Shown here one piece after another: positions 1 through 10,610 of a stretch of 64,000 bases of DNA (its first letter is position 1; the number at the start of each line of letters is the position of its first letter). The stretch comes from Costus lasius (taxonomy: Eukaryota > Streptophyta > Magnoliopsida > Zingiberales > Costaceae), in contig CM050451.1 in the NCBI GenBank assembly GCA_027563935.2, positions 26,365,565-26,429,564 of the forward strand, written 5' to 3'. The notes beneath the pieces are model-generated. The model did not search any database. It saw only the letters and a program-made list of their open reading frames with translations, and was not told where the DNA came from. Made by a program: the position numbers and the translations under genes.

Positions 1-1525
1 CGCAAGATCTATTCAATGCTGAAAATAAGTAAACCATCAGCTAAGAACTCAAGGATCACTCTCGTGCATCCGAATTCTAGGTTGATCACCTCAAGTGGAA
101 ACTCAAAGATCACTCTCGTGCATCCGAGTCTCAACACTAGTTTTACTCAAGGGTTTCCAATGACTCGATACTCAATCTCTTGCAATATCAAATCAAGTCT
201 ACACATTAACTCAATCCAAAGTATCAGAAATTCAACATGGCAATAAAATCACTAAAAATCAGAATTCGAATGACTACTTAATCTCTTACGATAGTTCCAA
301 ACCCAACAATTCCTAGGGTTCCGAATTTTAAACAATCAACCTCTCGGTCTATTTTGCAAAACTCTAAAACATGCTGATATTTAAGACACAAAGGAGAATC
401 AAAGAACTATCAATTACAAGAGTAAAATTATCATAAAGAAATTAGTTTGACAAAGTTAAGATTTTCTAGTCATTAAGAAACAAAGAGATTACACCCCCAT
501 GTCCCAAAGAAAGATTAAGCTACCATGATGAAGGAATTACAATAAAACATGTTTCTGTATAGATAGGAATCACAAAGAGGAGAAAAGAGTTACAAAACAG
601 TGCTGTAATGAAATTACAGCACCGTATTTGCTTGGAATTAGCACTGTCACCGCTGTTTCATTGATTTCTCCTCCAATAGGAATCCTTTTTTCTTTGAAAC
701 TTTAGATGCACGTTCTCCTACACCAGATGAAGCTCTCTGTCAAATTTTGTGGCCGGAGGTGGTCTGTAGGTGGAGAACCGATGAACCCTAGCAATTCTGC
801 CTCTCCCTCAATTTCTCCATGGATTCGTGATAAAATTCATTTCTTTCACTTTTTGTGTTTTCTCCTCTTAAAGACGAGTCCACCGCCTCTTTCAGATCTC
901 AATTTGGAGGTATGGATCAAAAGATATGGTCTTTGCAAGAATCGGGCGGAAAAATTAGAATTCTGAGTTCCAAAATACGGCACCGTGAAGATTCATACGG
1001 CGGTGCCGTATTTTATTCTGTGAGTTCTGGGCAACAAATATGGTACCGTGGAAAACCTCACGGTACTGCCTTATTTCTTCCAAAAGTTTCTGGTCAAAAA
1101 CGTCAGAATATACAGCACCATGTAAACGACCACGGTAGTGCCGTATTTCCATTGAAACCTTATGGTCAAAAACGTTGCAAAATACGGTACCGTGAAAGAT
1201 TCTCTGGCAAATACGGTAGTGCCGTATTTTGCCCAGGAATGTCCACTGAGAAATCCGGTACCGTGAGAATTCGTCTGGAAAATACGGTAGTGCCGTATTT
1301 TAGCTAGATGGTGTATTTTGGCTTGAAATTTGTTGTGTAGACTCCTCTTGATGATTAGAACTCATTCATGCATTGATATTGCTCGAAAACCAGTGATAAT
1401 AATGCCTTTTTACCTGAAATTGATCAAAAACCAAAGATTATGTAGATTCCGAAGTATTTGGTAAGACTATGGCTCAAAAGACTACCAAATAAATATCAAA
1501 AATACTATGAAATTTGGAGTCATCA
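1..1525 (-). repeat. Partial Athila-type LTR, minus orientation
   Basis: The reverse complement begins TGATGACTCC at 1525, matching the TGATG start of the other Athila-type LTRs here. Positions 20-130 carry the repeated 'indexed' motif ATCACTCTCGTGCATCCGA, which also occurs in reverse complement in the LTRs of element C (near 35850-35930). The U5 end lies left of the window. The right flank (GTATA, 1526-1530) is not the pre-LTR hairpin region seen next to 3' LTRs, so this is a 5' LTR or a solo LTR. The short open frames inside come from the palindromic array and are not genes. Confidence 0.75.
955..1312. repeat. Array of ACGG/CCGT palindromes in the LTR
   Basis: About five units of roughly 70-80 bp each contain a short imperfect palindrome such as TACGGTAGTGCCGTA or ACGGTACCGT, separated by CTGTGAGTTC-like spacers. 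The array sits at the same relative place, near the U3 start, as the arrays in elements A, B, C and E. It makes both strands look open here, which is an artefact. Confidence 0.75.
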
Positions 1526-3152
1526 GTATACACTTTATCTTAGAGTTAGTTACTTGTAGTTAGTTTCTTGATGTAATCCTTGTAGATCTGAACGTTAGAA
1601 CAAAGCGTTCGTGTATATACCCAGCCAAAATTACTAGCATAGAACTACTCTAATAATATATTGTGTTGATAATGCAACTGATGAACGTCTGACATTCTAG
1701 TGAAAACAAGAACATAAGAGTGCAAGTATTAGTGCAATATGATCATTCACCTAAAGAAATATGATGCAAGCTTGTAGACTCTAGAAACTATAATAAATAA
1801 AAATTTCTAAATAATAACTCTCCAACCTCAAGCAAGTTATAGCTACCCAGGGAAAAAATAGCAATTCTGATATGGTAGATGAGCTATAGCCTGTAGGTTA
1901 TCCATCCAGGAGAAAATTGTCTCATTCAAATGTTAGTGGAGTAGAAGTCGTGGCTTTTCCCCTTTTCAGATTAATGCTGAACTGAGAGTTCACACGATAC
2001 ATACTAAAAGTGCTTAATTCAAAATTTTTGTGCTAATAGTTAGTGGCCAGCCCCTTCTTCTATTGGTTCAATGCTGAAATCAGGCTTGCTTATGGATTTC
2101 CTCCCGTTAACAAACATGACTGTGTTCTCATGTATCAAGAAGATGATAGATGACTGGAAGCGTAGAAATTAATTAGCAACTTATGGATTTCCTCCCTTCT
2201 TCTATTGGTTCAATGTCGAATGCTAATTTGATTTAATTTGCATATTGATATAAATCTACAAGTCTGCGTTCTCATGTATCAAGAAGATGATAGATGACTG
2301 GAAGCGTAGAAATTAATTAGCAGCTTACCGCTAATTTTTTTTCTTACAGATTGACGGTGGCTGTTCTTCGTCCGCAAGTTCTGCAAGAGTGAGGGCAAGC
2401 GACGAACGGCTCGCAGGAGAGATCTTGCGAGAGTTGCCTATCATTGGGCGAGCGAGAGGATGCTACGGGATGGAGCAAATGTGCGAGGGGAAAAGGGAAA
2501 GAAGACCTAGAGGCAATGGCTACCCTGTGCTCGATCGATGGCCGGCGATGTAGGAGAGAACCTGCGAGAGTTCTATCGTTGGAGAGGCAGCTATGGGAGA
2601 GTTTTGTCGTCGGGGAGCGAGAGGCGGCTATGGGAATGTGCAAATGGAAAAGGGAAAGAAGACCTAAGGGACTAGAGAAGCCAGCCTCAGGCGCACTTCT
2701 CCAAAATAGTAAACTTTCCTTTTTCGGAACCAGGAAGCTGCAAACCCAAACGGTTCAGCTTCTTTGGAACAGTAGGAAATCGCTGCCCGCAAAACCCAAA
2801 AGCGGGCTGGGAATCTAGGCCAAACGGGGCCATAAGCACTGAACATTACTAAAGCATTCTTCAAAGTACAAGCTTGGAGATTGGCAAGAGAAATCATCTG
2901 CCTAATGTAGATCAATCTCATCATTTTTTAGAATCATAAAGTAAAATCAAATCATGATTACAAATACAACAACACTTCCTAATGCAAACTTACCTGTACA
3001 ATATCTCAAAATCATCCATGAAGAAAATTTAGTATGAATTCTTTAAAACCTATCTTCTATTGTTCTTGTGTCTTCACGTTGGTGAGCTTGCACCTATCCA
3101 CTGCCATCAACACATGTTCTCGGTCACCTCTGTGAGCACCTTACTCTGATGC
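1526..3152. other. Unassigned non-coding stretch
   Basis: I see no supported gene. It holds a local duplication (2050-2327) and a G-rich segment (about 2343-2830) whose right end GGCCAAACGGGGCC (2818-2831) resembles DNA-transposon ends, but no matching inverted end was found. A run of T followed by CTTACAG at 2335-2349 resembles a splice acceptor, so a decayed host exon cannot be excluded. The rest is AT-rich. Confidence 0.4.
2050..2327. repeat. Tandem duplication of about 140 bp with diverged middle
   Basis: Both halves begin with CCTTCTTCTATTGGTTCAAT (near 2051 and 2195) and end with a nearly identical 60-bp block starting TTCTCATGTATCAAGAAGAT (near 2125 and 2269). The middles differ. The block CTTATGGATTTCCTCCC is also found twice. 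It is an old local duplication with no recognised function. Confidence 0.7.
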
Positions 3153-3640
3153 TGTTATGATACCTAATTTAATTTTACAAGGGAAGTGAAATAAAAGATC
3201 ATATGCTATGTAAAGCTTAATGAGCTTACTACTATTAATTTAAGCTTAAGTATTTTAAATTAGATCATATTGTCATTCAACTTCCTAAGTTAATAGGTAA
3301 GTTTTCTCATTAAGCAAGATAGTAAAAATGACGACAAAAATTAATACTAAGCATAGTGAGAAAGAAATAGGAAAATGCTACTAAGCATGATGGAGCTGTC
3401 ATTAGACTAACATCACATACTACCAACTATGGAATAGTTCTTGGACTTGTATTAAGCCTTGATCTTAACATAGATGTCAAATATAGCCCTATATGAAAAG
3501 TAAAATAAAAGATGATATGATATATAAAGCTTAGTAAGCTTATTATTATTAACTTGAGCATCAACATTTTAAATTGAATTATATTATTATTTGGCTTACT
3601 AAGTTAATAAGTCAATTTGCTCACTAAGTTAGTTGTAATA
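3153..3640 (+). mobile_element. Old, decayed TRIM element (terminal-repeat retrotransposon in miniature)
   Basis: Two diverged direct repeats of about 170 bp (about 3153-3328 and 3476-3640) match each other and match in outline the fresh TRIM at 52742. Shared features are an opening like TGTAATACCCC (here TGTTATGATACC), the words AAGCTTAGTAAGCTTATTATTATT and ACTAAGTTAATAA, and the end GTTGTAATA. The middle shares 'AGCATAGTGAGAAAGAAATAGGAAAATGCTAC'-type wording (shown here only in outline) with the intact copy's 52950-52980. The initiator-tRNA primer site is no longer readable. This is the same family at a much older age. Confidence 0.7.
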
Positions 3641-4542
3641 GCCGTCGCCTTCGACATCTAGTTCTTGGCCTCCATAAAGGTTTTACAAGATGGGTATACA
3701 TGATCATAAAATCATACTAAAAGACCAAAAATGTATCTGTGAAAAAAATATTTTTATATATTAAAAATAAAATATATATTTTAATAAGTATCAAATAATA
3801 TAAAATAATAAGCATATATCATATATCAATTATCAAAATAATTACTATTTTGTAACTAACCAAAAGAAAAGAGAACATTAGTATGTTAAATGAATCACAA
3901 TCAAACAAATTAAATAACTAAGTAGCAAATTAAATTTAACTAGTGTATTTGTATTATTTTCCTAATGAAGCTCAAAAACGAAAAAAAAAATCATATAAGC
4001 TCTAACTAGTTAGGATATAAAAGATACCACAATAGCCTAGCACAGTATATTAATTTATAGTTAAATATTACTTGTCATCCATTTGTAAGGAAAAAGTGAT
4101 GAAAATGAGTTCATTAAGATAAAAACAATGTGTAATGAAGAGAAGCCATGCACACTATAATGAACTCAATTAAGGGAAAGAAGTAATTTAATTAATTAAA
4201 ACCAACTTATGAAGACACAAAAGGAATATGACTAACAAAACTAATAAGAACAATAACAAAAAATGGTAATGATGATAAAACAAAACAATGAAATTAGAAA
4301 AATACTTAAGTTAGACGTTTTAATAGTTGAAGGCTAAAAAATTTAAATTCATTCATCAAAGCATTTACGGAAACTATTCATTGAAGTATTTATCAAAATG
4401 CTCCTCAAAAATGTTTGACATAGCTATGTATTAAAGATATTTATTGATGGTGAATCAATGAAAATTTTTTATAAAAGATAGATTAACGATAATATTTAAG
4501 TACAATGAAAATTTACAAAAATGTTTGACAGTACTTACTAAC
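3641..4542. other. AT-rich non-coding stretch
   Basis: Very AT-rich DNA with no open frame or repeat I can name. The last five bases (CTAAC, 4538-4542) should be the target duplication of the chromovirus whose 3' LTR starts next; its partner lies beyond the right edge of the window. Confidence 0.5.
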
Positions 4543-5891
4543 TGTCACACCCTGAATTACGGTAACAATTTTTTTTATATTGGTACATGTGAGTCAATGC
4601 TTGACTCGAGTCCAACCACGCCCACACAAGGGCACAATGGTCGTAACCGCTAGATTGGGTGCAACTGGTGGCAATGATTCCTCGAACCGACCCCCAGCCC
4701 GACTAAGGACTCAACGAGGATATCTATTGTCCCAACACGACTCTGATCAACGTTCGAGATTCACCGAGAACCGGTGTCGCTGAGTTGAACCAGGTTCACT
4801 TGAACCCAAAACGGACCCACCCGTGACCGACCGCATCGAACGTGGTCCACAACAGAATCTGAACACATCTACTTACCTGAGGAAGTGGAGGGGAGTAACC
4901 GAATGTCCTTCACTATCTACTTACAGGTGGATGGAGGAAGATCTGACATGGATGAGGCAGCAGCTCTGGCGCGACAACAGGAACTGAGGCGCGGACTGCC
5001 TGCAATCGTCCCACGCTGCTACCGGACTCGGAGGAGGTGACGCTACTCTTGACGCCACACACAGACGGCGAGGGGAAAGGAGGTCGACTCTGGTCGCACG
5101 CAAAGGTGACCAACGGCGCCAGAAGCAATGCTCGCACGTAGGTGAGTAGGCGAAGAAAGCGGAGGTAGCTCGCACGTAGGCGAGCATCGAGCCCGGTACT
5201 TCACGCACGTAGGAGGCTGGCACTCGACGATGGAAGGGCTCATAGGAGGAGCAAGAGAGGACGACATGGCCACAACAGATCTCACTGCTAGAGACCAAGG
5301 CGGAGAAGCCGCCCCAGGAGCCGCAAGCTCGACTAGGGAAGAAAGAAACCGATGACGAAGGAAGGAGTTACCGCGGCGATCACATGGCCACCGACTCCTT
5401 CTAGTCAGTGAAGCTGATGAGAAGCCACCTTCCAAGGTGATCTGAACGTTGTTGGCGACTGTGGTGGCGGTGGAAGGCGGACGAAACTGACCTTGCTGTT
5501 CCTACCACCCGCTCGTACCACTGGAACACCAGGAAAGCTCCGCTGAGCACACTCGGAGAGGCGTCCAATGGGAGGAGATGATCGGAGGGGAAAGTTTGAC
5601 AATTGATCCAAAGCTCGAGTGCGTCTCCCTTTTGGTGACGACAATGACTCTATTTTCAACCTCGCCTACGCACGCAGCCACTAGCTCCACATTGGCATGC
5701 AATTCGAGGCATGAACCTGTCCCATCCTCCAGCACACCCGACGACTTCACGCGCACGAGACATCCGTTGGCGTCTCGGATCCGGATTCGGGCGGCGCCCG
5801 GTCCACTCCTCCGACCCAGTCAACAGGAGCAATAGGGTGGGCTGGGCTAGAATTTTAGGCCATGCCCAAATTTCGGCCCAAAGGCCTAACA
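4543..5891 (-). repeat. 3' LTR of chromovirus Z (minus strand)
   Basis: The segment starts TGTCACACC and ends GGCCTAACA, so it has TG...CA termini on both strands. Its right edge abuts a purine tract on the minus strand (5892-5902), the expected polypurine tract, and then the chromodomain-integrase end of a gypsy polyprotein in the same orientation. It is about 1.35 kb. The GC-rich short frames at 4913-5892 on both strands show no family signature and are read as LTR noise. Confidence 0.85.
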
Positions 5892-5902
5892 TTCTCCCCC
5901 TC
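5892..5902 (-). promoter_or_regulatory. Polypurine tract of chromovirus Z
   Basis: On the minus strand this reads GAGGGGGAGAA directly before the LTR start TGTTAGGCC. This is the canonical primer for plus-strand DNA synthesis in gypsy elements and fixes the LTR boundary at 5891. Confidence 0.85.
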
Positions 5903-6508
5903 TGGAGTATGTTGCCATCCTCGATGACTCAAAATAATGTCGGATCTCATCCTCGAACTGCCATAGTTCAGACGTCTTATACCATGTATCTTCTTCCACT
6001 AGAGAACCTTCCCGCTGAACAAGGAATTCTGTTCGTCGATTCATCCTACTTTGTCCCAAAACTTAGTGATCCAAGATCTCTCCGATCCTTTGGTCGAACT
6101 CCATTCAAACTGCCGGAGGTGCACGAAGCGATTGTGACCGAGCTAGATCCCCTGGATCCCTATGGAACCTCTTTAGGAAGCTCACATTGAATGTCAAATG
6201 TAGTTTCATCCTGTTGGGGAGCTTTAGACAATACGCTACTGAGCCAACCCGGCTCAGAACCCCGAAAGGTCCATCATATCTCTATATAAGGCCCCGATGT
6301 GCCACCTTTGCAAATATCTTCCTCCATATATGCGGAGTCATAGAAGAACTAAGTTGCCTATGATGAATTCTTCATCCCGATGACGACGACTTGCATAATG
6401 CTGCATTCGTCTTGCGGCTAGCTCGAGGTTGTCCCTAGCCTCTTGGAGCGACTCCACTCGCTCACGAGCTGCCTGTTGAGCCGCAAGACACCTCCCCTCG
6501 AAGGTCCT
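5903..6508 (-). pseudogene. Chromovirus Z integrase C-terminus with chromodomain (broken)
   Basis: The minus strand encodes the end of a Ty3/gypsy chromovirus polyprotein. Near 6340-6500 is the integrase C-terminal helix segment (ERVESLQEARDNLELAARRM), then the RHRDEEF...NLVLL motif of the GPY/F region. A chromodomain follows (about 5940-6090) with LGQSRMNRRTEFLVQ and LWQFEDEIR. Known role of this domain: binding methylated histone tails to steer integration. Breaks: an in-frame TAA just before VLGQSR, further stops between the integrase end and the chromodomain, and the conserved WEG of the aromatic cage reads REG. The frame continues at 63130 on the other side of element A. Tekay/Del-like by wording; lineage not proven. 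Confidence 0.85.
6504..6508. repeat. Target-site duplication of element A, left copy
   Basis: GTCCT immediately precedes the left LTR of A. The same five bases follow the right LTR at 63130-63134. The duplicated site lies inside Z's integrase frame. Confidence 0.93.
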
Positions 6509-8469
6509 TGTTGTGTCCGCAAGTGCACGGATACTCGAAGTAATAAAACATATCGAACCATAGGGACCTACGTGTTGAGTACCTAGTAATTGAGTTCTCG
6601 TAGCTAAGCAAATCAAATAAGTTGTAAGCGAATGATCGAAAATTGATACGGATTATCAGAGATAGAAAAAATTAGGACTAGGGTCTCATCCTTCTTAATT
6701 TCAATGACTAGACAGAAATAAGTGTTCCTCAACTATTCTTCATATGATAAAGATGAAAATTTACTTATAATGAAATTGTCTCACTCTCGCGACAACAATT
6801 TACACAGAATAACTTTCACTCTCATGACTTGCTATTCAGTGTTTGAGATAAGTAAATCTGACAAAGAAAGTTTAAGTCACTCTCGTGGTTTAACTTTCAG
6901 TGTCAATATCTCAAGGAAAATTAAATATTCTCATATCTTAATTTCAGAGGTTTTACTTAAGGATTTCCAACAATCCAAAACATCTTTCGATGCATAAGTT
7001 CATGTCTAACTCTATAAAATTTCCAAGATCAGATTATCAACAAGAATTTATACTTCAAAAATCAGGAATTAAGAATAAACCTATTCTCATAGCATAAGTT
7101 CTTAAAACATAATTCTAGGGTTCCAAGTTTTGTAAGTCACCTCTCAGTTCATATTACAAAACTCTAAAACATGCTGATACTTTAAATTAGAAAAGTTTAA
7201 AGATAATTATCACTTAAGCAAAATTATCATACTAAAGAACAATCTGATGAAATAGAAATTTTCTAGTCATTAAGAAATTAAGAGGATTACACCCCCTGTC
7301 CCAAAAAGTTTTACACTCTCATGGTGAAAGAATTACAATAAGATGTCATTTCAAAAAAATTAGAATTCAGAGGAGAAAGAAATAGTGTTACTGTGCACAA
7401 GGCTATGAAAAATTTCATAGCCCGTAATTTATATGGAAACACGTTGTGAACAGTGGCCATGATCACGTTTCTAGTGATTTCTCCTCCAATCAAACTCCTT
7501 TCACTCTGAAACTTTTTGTGCATCTTCTCTTTCCTCAAGTGCAGCTTCCTTGAAAATTTCATCACTGATGATGATCTGCATGTCTCTCGGTAGAAAAACC
7601 TAGGGCGGCGGCGATCTCCTCGATTTATCTCTCTATCCTTGATGAACATTAGGGCTTTTTATTCTAAAATCTTCTCCTCTTCTTAAAGATCACTCCCCTT
7701 CTTTCCGATTCCAAAATCGTGGTGTAAAACTCCCAAAATCGGCTTCGCAAAATCCGGCTACAGTAACTCGCGGAAGACTCGGGCAAAGTCGGCTGATAAA
7801 TCCGAATTACGGTCGTAATATTAACTACGGTGGTGCCGTAATCTTTTCTGTGCATAATTCTCAAACATTTATGACCCGTGAAAATAATTATGGTAGCGCC
7901 GTGATTTGCTCCAATTTTCACCCAGATAAAATTATGGCCATAATAACAATTATGGTGGTACCATAATTTGGTCTGTGTAAAATACTCCAAAAACCACGAT
8001 CAAGAAAAATAATCACGGTGGTACCGTGATTCATTCCGTGAGTCCCAATAAAATTACGACAGTGGGAATTATTACGGTAGTACCGTAATTTGGTCTGTGC
8101 AAAGTTTTCAAGAAATCACGGCAGAAGAATTATCATGGTAGCGCCATGATTATCTCTGTGTAAATTTCTATCAATTTTACTGCCGTAATAAAAATTATAG
8201 TCCTGCCGTAATTTCACCGAAAACTCTGATTGGCTTAAAATTTGACATGTAATTTCCTTTTGATGTCTGGAATTCATCTATGCATTCAGTTTGCTTGAAA
8301 AACCATCTAAATTAAGCTCTTTTTGCCTGAAATTGATCAAAAATAAGAAAAAGTGTAGATTCCACTATATTTGATAAACAAGGCTTTAGAAACAGGTAAA
8401 AGAGCATAAATATGACTCAAAAAGACTACACAATCAATATAAAATATACTATGAATTTTTGAGTCATCA
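6509..8469 (-). repeat. 3' LTR of element A
   Basis: Runs TGTTGTGTCC...GAGTCATCA on the plus strand and matches 61170-63129 along its whole length (1961 and 1960 bp). The inner side (8470 onward) holds hairpin H2 and the pre-LTR region, so this is the downstream LTR of a minus-strand element. On the minus strand, after the palindromic array, it contains AATAAAAAGCCCTAATG (near 7650-7670), a TATA-like site and likely leader start. Confidence 0.93.
7790..8220 (-). repeat. Palindromic array in A's 3' LTR
   Basis: About six units of roughly 75 bp carry paired half-sites such as AATTACGGTCGTAAT and TACGGTGGTGCCGTA separated by TTTTCTGTG-like spacers. The same unit type recurs in A's internal region (27840-28340) and in its other LTR (62460-62880). 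Confidence 0.8.
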
Positions 8470-8945
8470 AAATGCATAAGGCTCAAACTTTGCTTGTCCT
8501 CAAGCAAATAAAAGAACAATGCTAATTACGGAGAATATGCTTTCTTATGAAAAAATAAATTTCTAAAATAGAATCACTCATGAAAAATTCCACCAAATGC
8601 CACATAAAATTTTAAATAAATATATCGTCCTCCAAATTTAATCCTTAAGATCCACAACTAGTCAAATAAAATTTCACAACTCGCATAATAAGTAGAATCT
8701 AGTTTCATGAATTCACCAAAGTTTCAATTTAAATCCATAATACTTTTGTTTACAGGAATAGGATCTCCAAAATCTTTTTCCCACTCAAAATTCTCTCTTT
8801 TCTTTTTTTCCTCTCTTTTTTTTTATCCTTGACATTCTCTAAATCGATTACCACCTTTTTTCTGATGACGAATTTAGAGTATACCGACCACATAGTCGAT
8901 GTAATAGAACTCATATCTCTTTGGTAGGAAGAATCTTACCCTAAG
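8470..8945 (-). other. A: 3' internal non-coding region next to the LTR
   Basis: On the minus strand this is the last part of A before its 3' LTR. It holds hairpin H2 (8490-8507), a pyrimidine-rich stretch (8785-8830), and a segment (8880-8930) similar to 51690-51770 of element C, which shows where A's own sequence ends. At about 8945 it stops at element D without a recognisable target duplication. Confidence 0.7.
8490..8507 (-). other. Hairpin H2 before A's 3' LTR
   Basis: On the minus strand TTGCTTGAGGACAAGCAA forms a perfect 7-bp stem with an AGGA loop. The same word lies at the same place in elements B, C (one base changed) and E. Confidence 0.85.
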
Positions 8946-10331
8946 TGTTATGTCATTTTTATTTAGGGATTCTTATGTGATTTTACCGTTAAATCTTCAC
9001 TCTTCTCGCGATTATACTTGATTTTACCTCGAATTATTGCAATGTCTTTGGGATCTACACTCTTTTGTGTTTTTGCTTCATTTCAGGGAAAAAGCAAGGG
9101 GACGAAACCATTTCCGGCTGGATCAGTGCTCTCAGTGAGAATCATGACCTACCCAGCGACCAGAATCACACCCTGTGGCTTTCTGTGTCGCTTGACGCCA
9201 ATTTTTCAGATTTTATCCCTCACTCTCCCTATGCTAGAGAGGAAGTTTCATAAGGGCAAATAGGAAATTTGACATAAAGGAGGAGGACTTAAAGAAAACA
9301 CCCTTTACATGCCAAATACACGCACGCATGATACGCGGAGGCGGCTGATAGGAGCTAGCTACTAAACGAAGAAAGAAGGAAGAAACCCTTCACCGCGAGA
9401 GCGTGAAGGGCAAACGACCAATCAGAGGAAGAAGAAGACCTCACAGGCGGCTTCTTCCTCCTTGAGGGAGCCCTATCTTTCTCTTCTCGTTTATCTCATT
9501 CTCCTTGTTTATTTATGGATGTCACATTGAGATTGCTATATGCTTTGCCTTGGACTATGAATGTTGTAGCTTAATCTTGTTTCAGGGCTAGGGAAAGCCC
9601 CTTGTATGCCTTATGCATGGATTATTAACCTTATTTTGTAAACCCTAGTTTGTTCTATCTTACCTAGTTACACCCTATGGATGGAGAATGAATGCTATCT
9701 TGTTTTCTTCGTATTTTAGATATCTAGTATTGCTGAGAGGCACGTCTAGATGTTGGATAACCTAGGTAGGAGTATCTCAATCATCATACAAGAGTTGTTA
9801 ATTGTTTACGGGTAGTGTATGCCATCTCATGCTCATTGGGTTTATTCGGCAAAGCGTACTACGATGGTAGACGTCTAGCTATGTAAATACCTTGTTGCAT
9901 CCTTGAGAGAGGACAACTTGTACAATCGATGGGATGGTGTACATGATCCGGCGCTCATTGGGTTTGCTCGGCTAAGCGCACTAAGATGGTAGACGTCTAG
10001 CCGGGTAAGCACCTCGTTGCATCCTTGAGAGAGGACAACTTGTACTTTTATGGATTACCCTAGGACCAAAAGGGGGAATTTTATAATACTAATCATCCAT
10101 GCATAATGCGTCAAGGCGGCGGACCCTGACCCTGATCTCGTGCATCATCCTAAGACTTACGTCGTGCAATTTCCTTGCTTTCTTCTTTAGCATTAACTTA
10201 GTAGCCACCTTACAACAATTAAGGTTTGTCTAGCTTGTGATAATTCAATTAGTCGGAACTTGGTATTTGGTCTCTGTGGGATCGATACATATATATTACT
10301 TCGATAGTCTGTATACTTGCGGAACCTATCA
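8946..10331 (+). repeat. 5' LTR of element D (start slightly truncated)
   Basis: The right end is ACTTGCGGAACCTATCA, like the LTR ends of B, C and E, and is followed after a 6-base spacer by the tRNA-Asp primer site. The left end is not clean. Aligned with B's opening TGATGAGTGTTATTTTT, D shows only AAGTGTTATGTCATTTTT, so the TGATG start seems lost at the junction with A. No second copy of this LTR exists in the window. It contains a 93-bp direct repeat (9831-9923 and 9953-10045). Confidence 0.75.
9831..10045 (+). repeat. Direct repeat of 93 bp in D's LTR
   Basis: Two copies (9831-9923 and 9953-10045, period 122 bp) start GCTCATTGGGTTT and end GAGGACAACTTGTAC. They differ at several bases. 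This kind of internal U5 duplication with 'TTGAGAGAGG' wording is also seen in the E and B LTRs. Confidence 0.8.
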
Positions 10332-10337
10332 AGTTTT

Positions 10338-10355
10338 TAGCGCCATTGCCGGGAA
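10338..10355 (+). promoter_or_regulatory. tRNA-Asp primer-binding site of D
   Basis: TAGCGCCATTGCCGGGAA matches the reverse complement of the 3' end of plant tRNA-Asp (TGGCGCCGTTGCCGGGGA) except for a few G/C-to-A changes, including the second base. It starts six bases after the LTR end, as in B and C. Confidence 0.8.
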
Positions 10356-10610
10356 CCAAATCATTTTTCTTTCTTTTAGTTTACTTGTTTCTAGTTGTTT
10401 ATTGTTAAAATCATTTATCTATCTGATATATCACTGCATATCTCTTTGTTAATTGGAAAGTTTGTCTTTGAACTTACTTGGTTTATGCGTAGAACTCTAC
10501 AGTCGGGAGAACTAATACCTGTGGATCCAGAAATTGAAAATACATTTTGACGATGTAGAAAAGCTAAGTCTAAGGCAGCTCACTCTGAAGAACTTCTTGA
10601 AAAGCCCAAG
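10356..10610 (+). other. D leader between primer site and gag
   Basis: AT-rich leader. Near 10490-10600 lie frame remnants of the conserved gag N-terminus (the 'RRTLQSGELIPVDPEIE' type) with a stop before the ATG at 10611, so translation of the longer N-terminus seems lost. Confidence 0.5.

Noticed and set aside
855..1307. 150-codon frame on the plus strand (and a shadow on the minus strand)
   Set aside because: It lies wholly in the palindromic array of an LTR; the repeated residues (such as YRG, SAVF) come from the repeat unit, not from selection on protein.
2444..2818. 124-codon frame in the G-rich segment
   Set aside because: Internally repetitive and basic, open on both strands, no known motif; base composition explains it.
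2343..2835. Possible PIF/Harbinger- or hAT-type non-autonomous element ending GGCCAAACGGGGCC
   Set aside because: No matching inverted terminal repeat and no target duplication were found at the left.
4913..5890. Several overlapping 70-130-codon frames on both strands
   Set aside because: They lie inside the chromovirus LTR; GC-rich DNA gives long open frames in many phases, none with a family signature.
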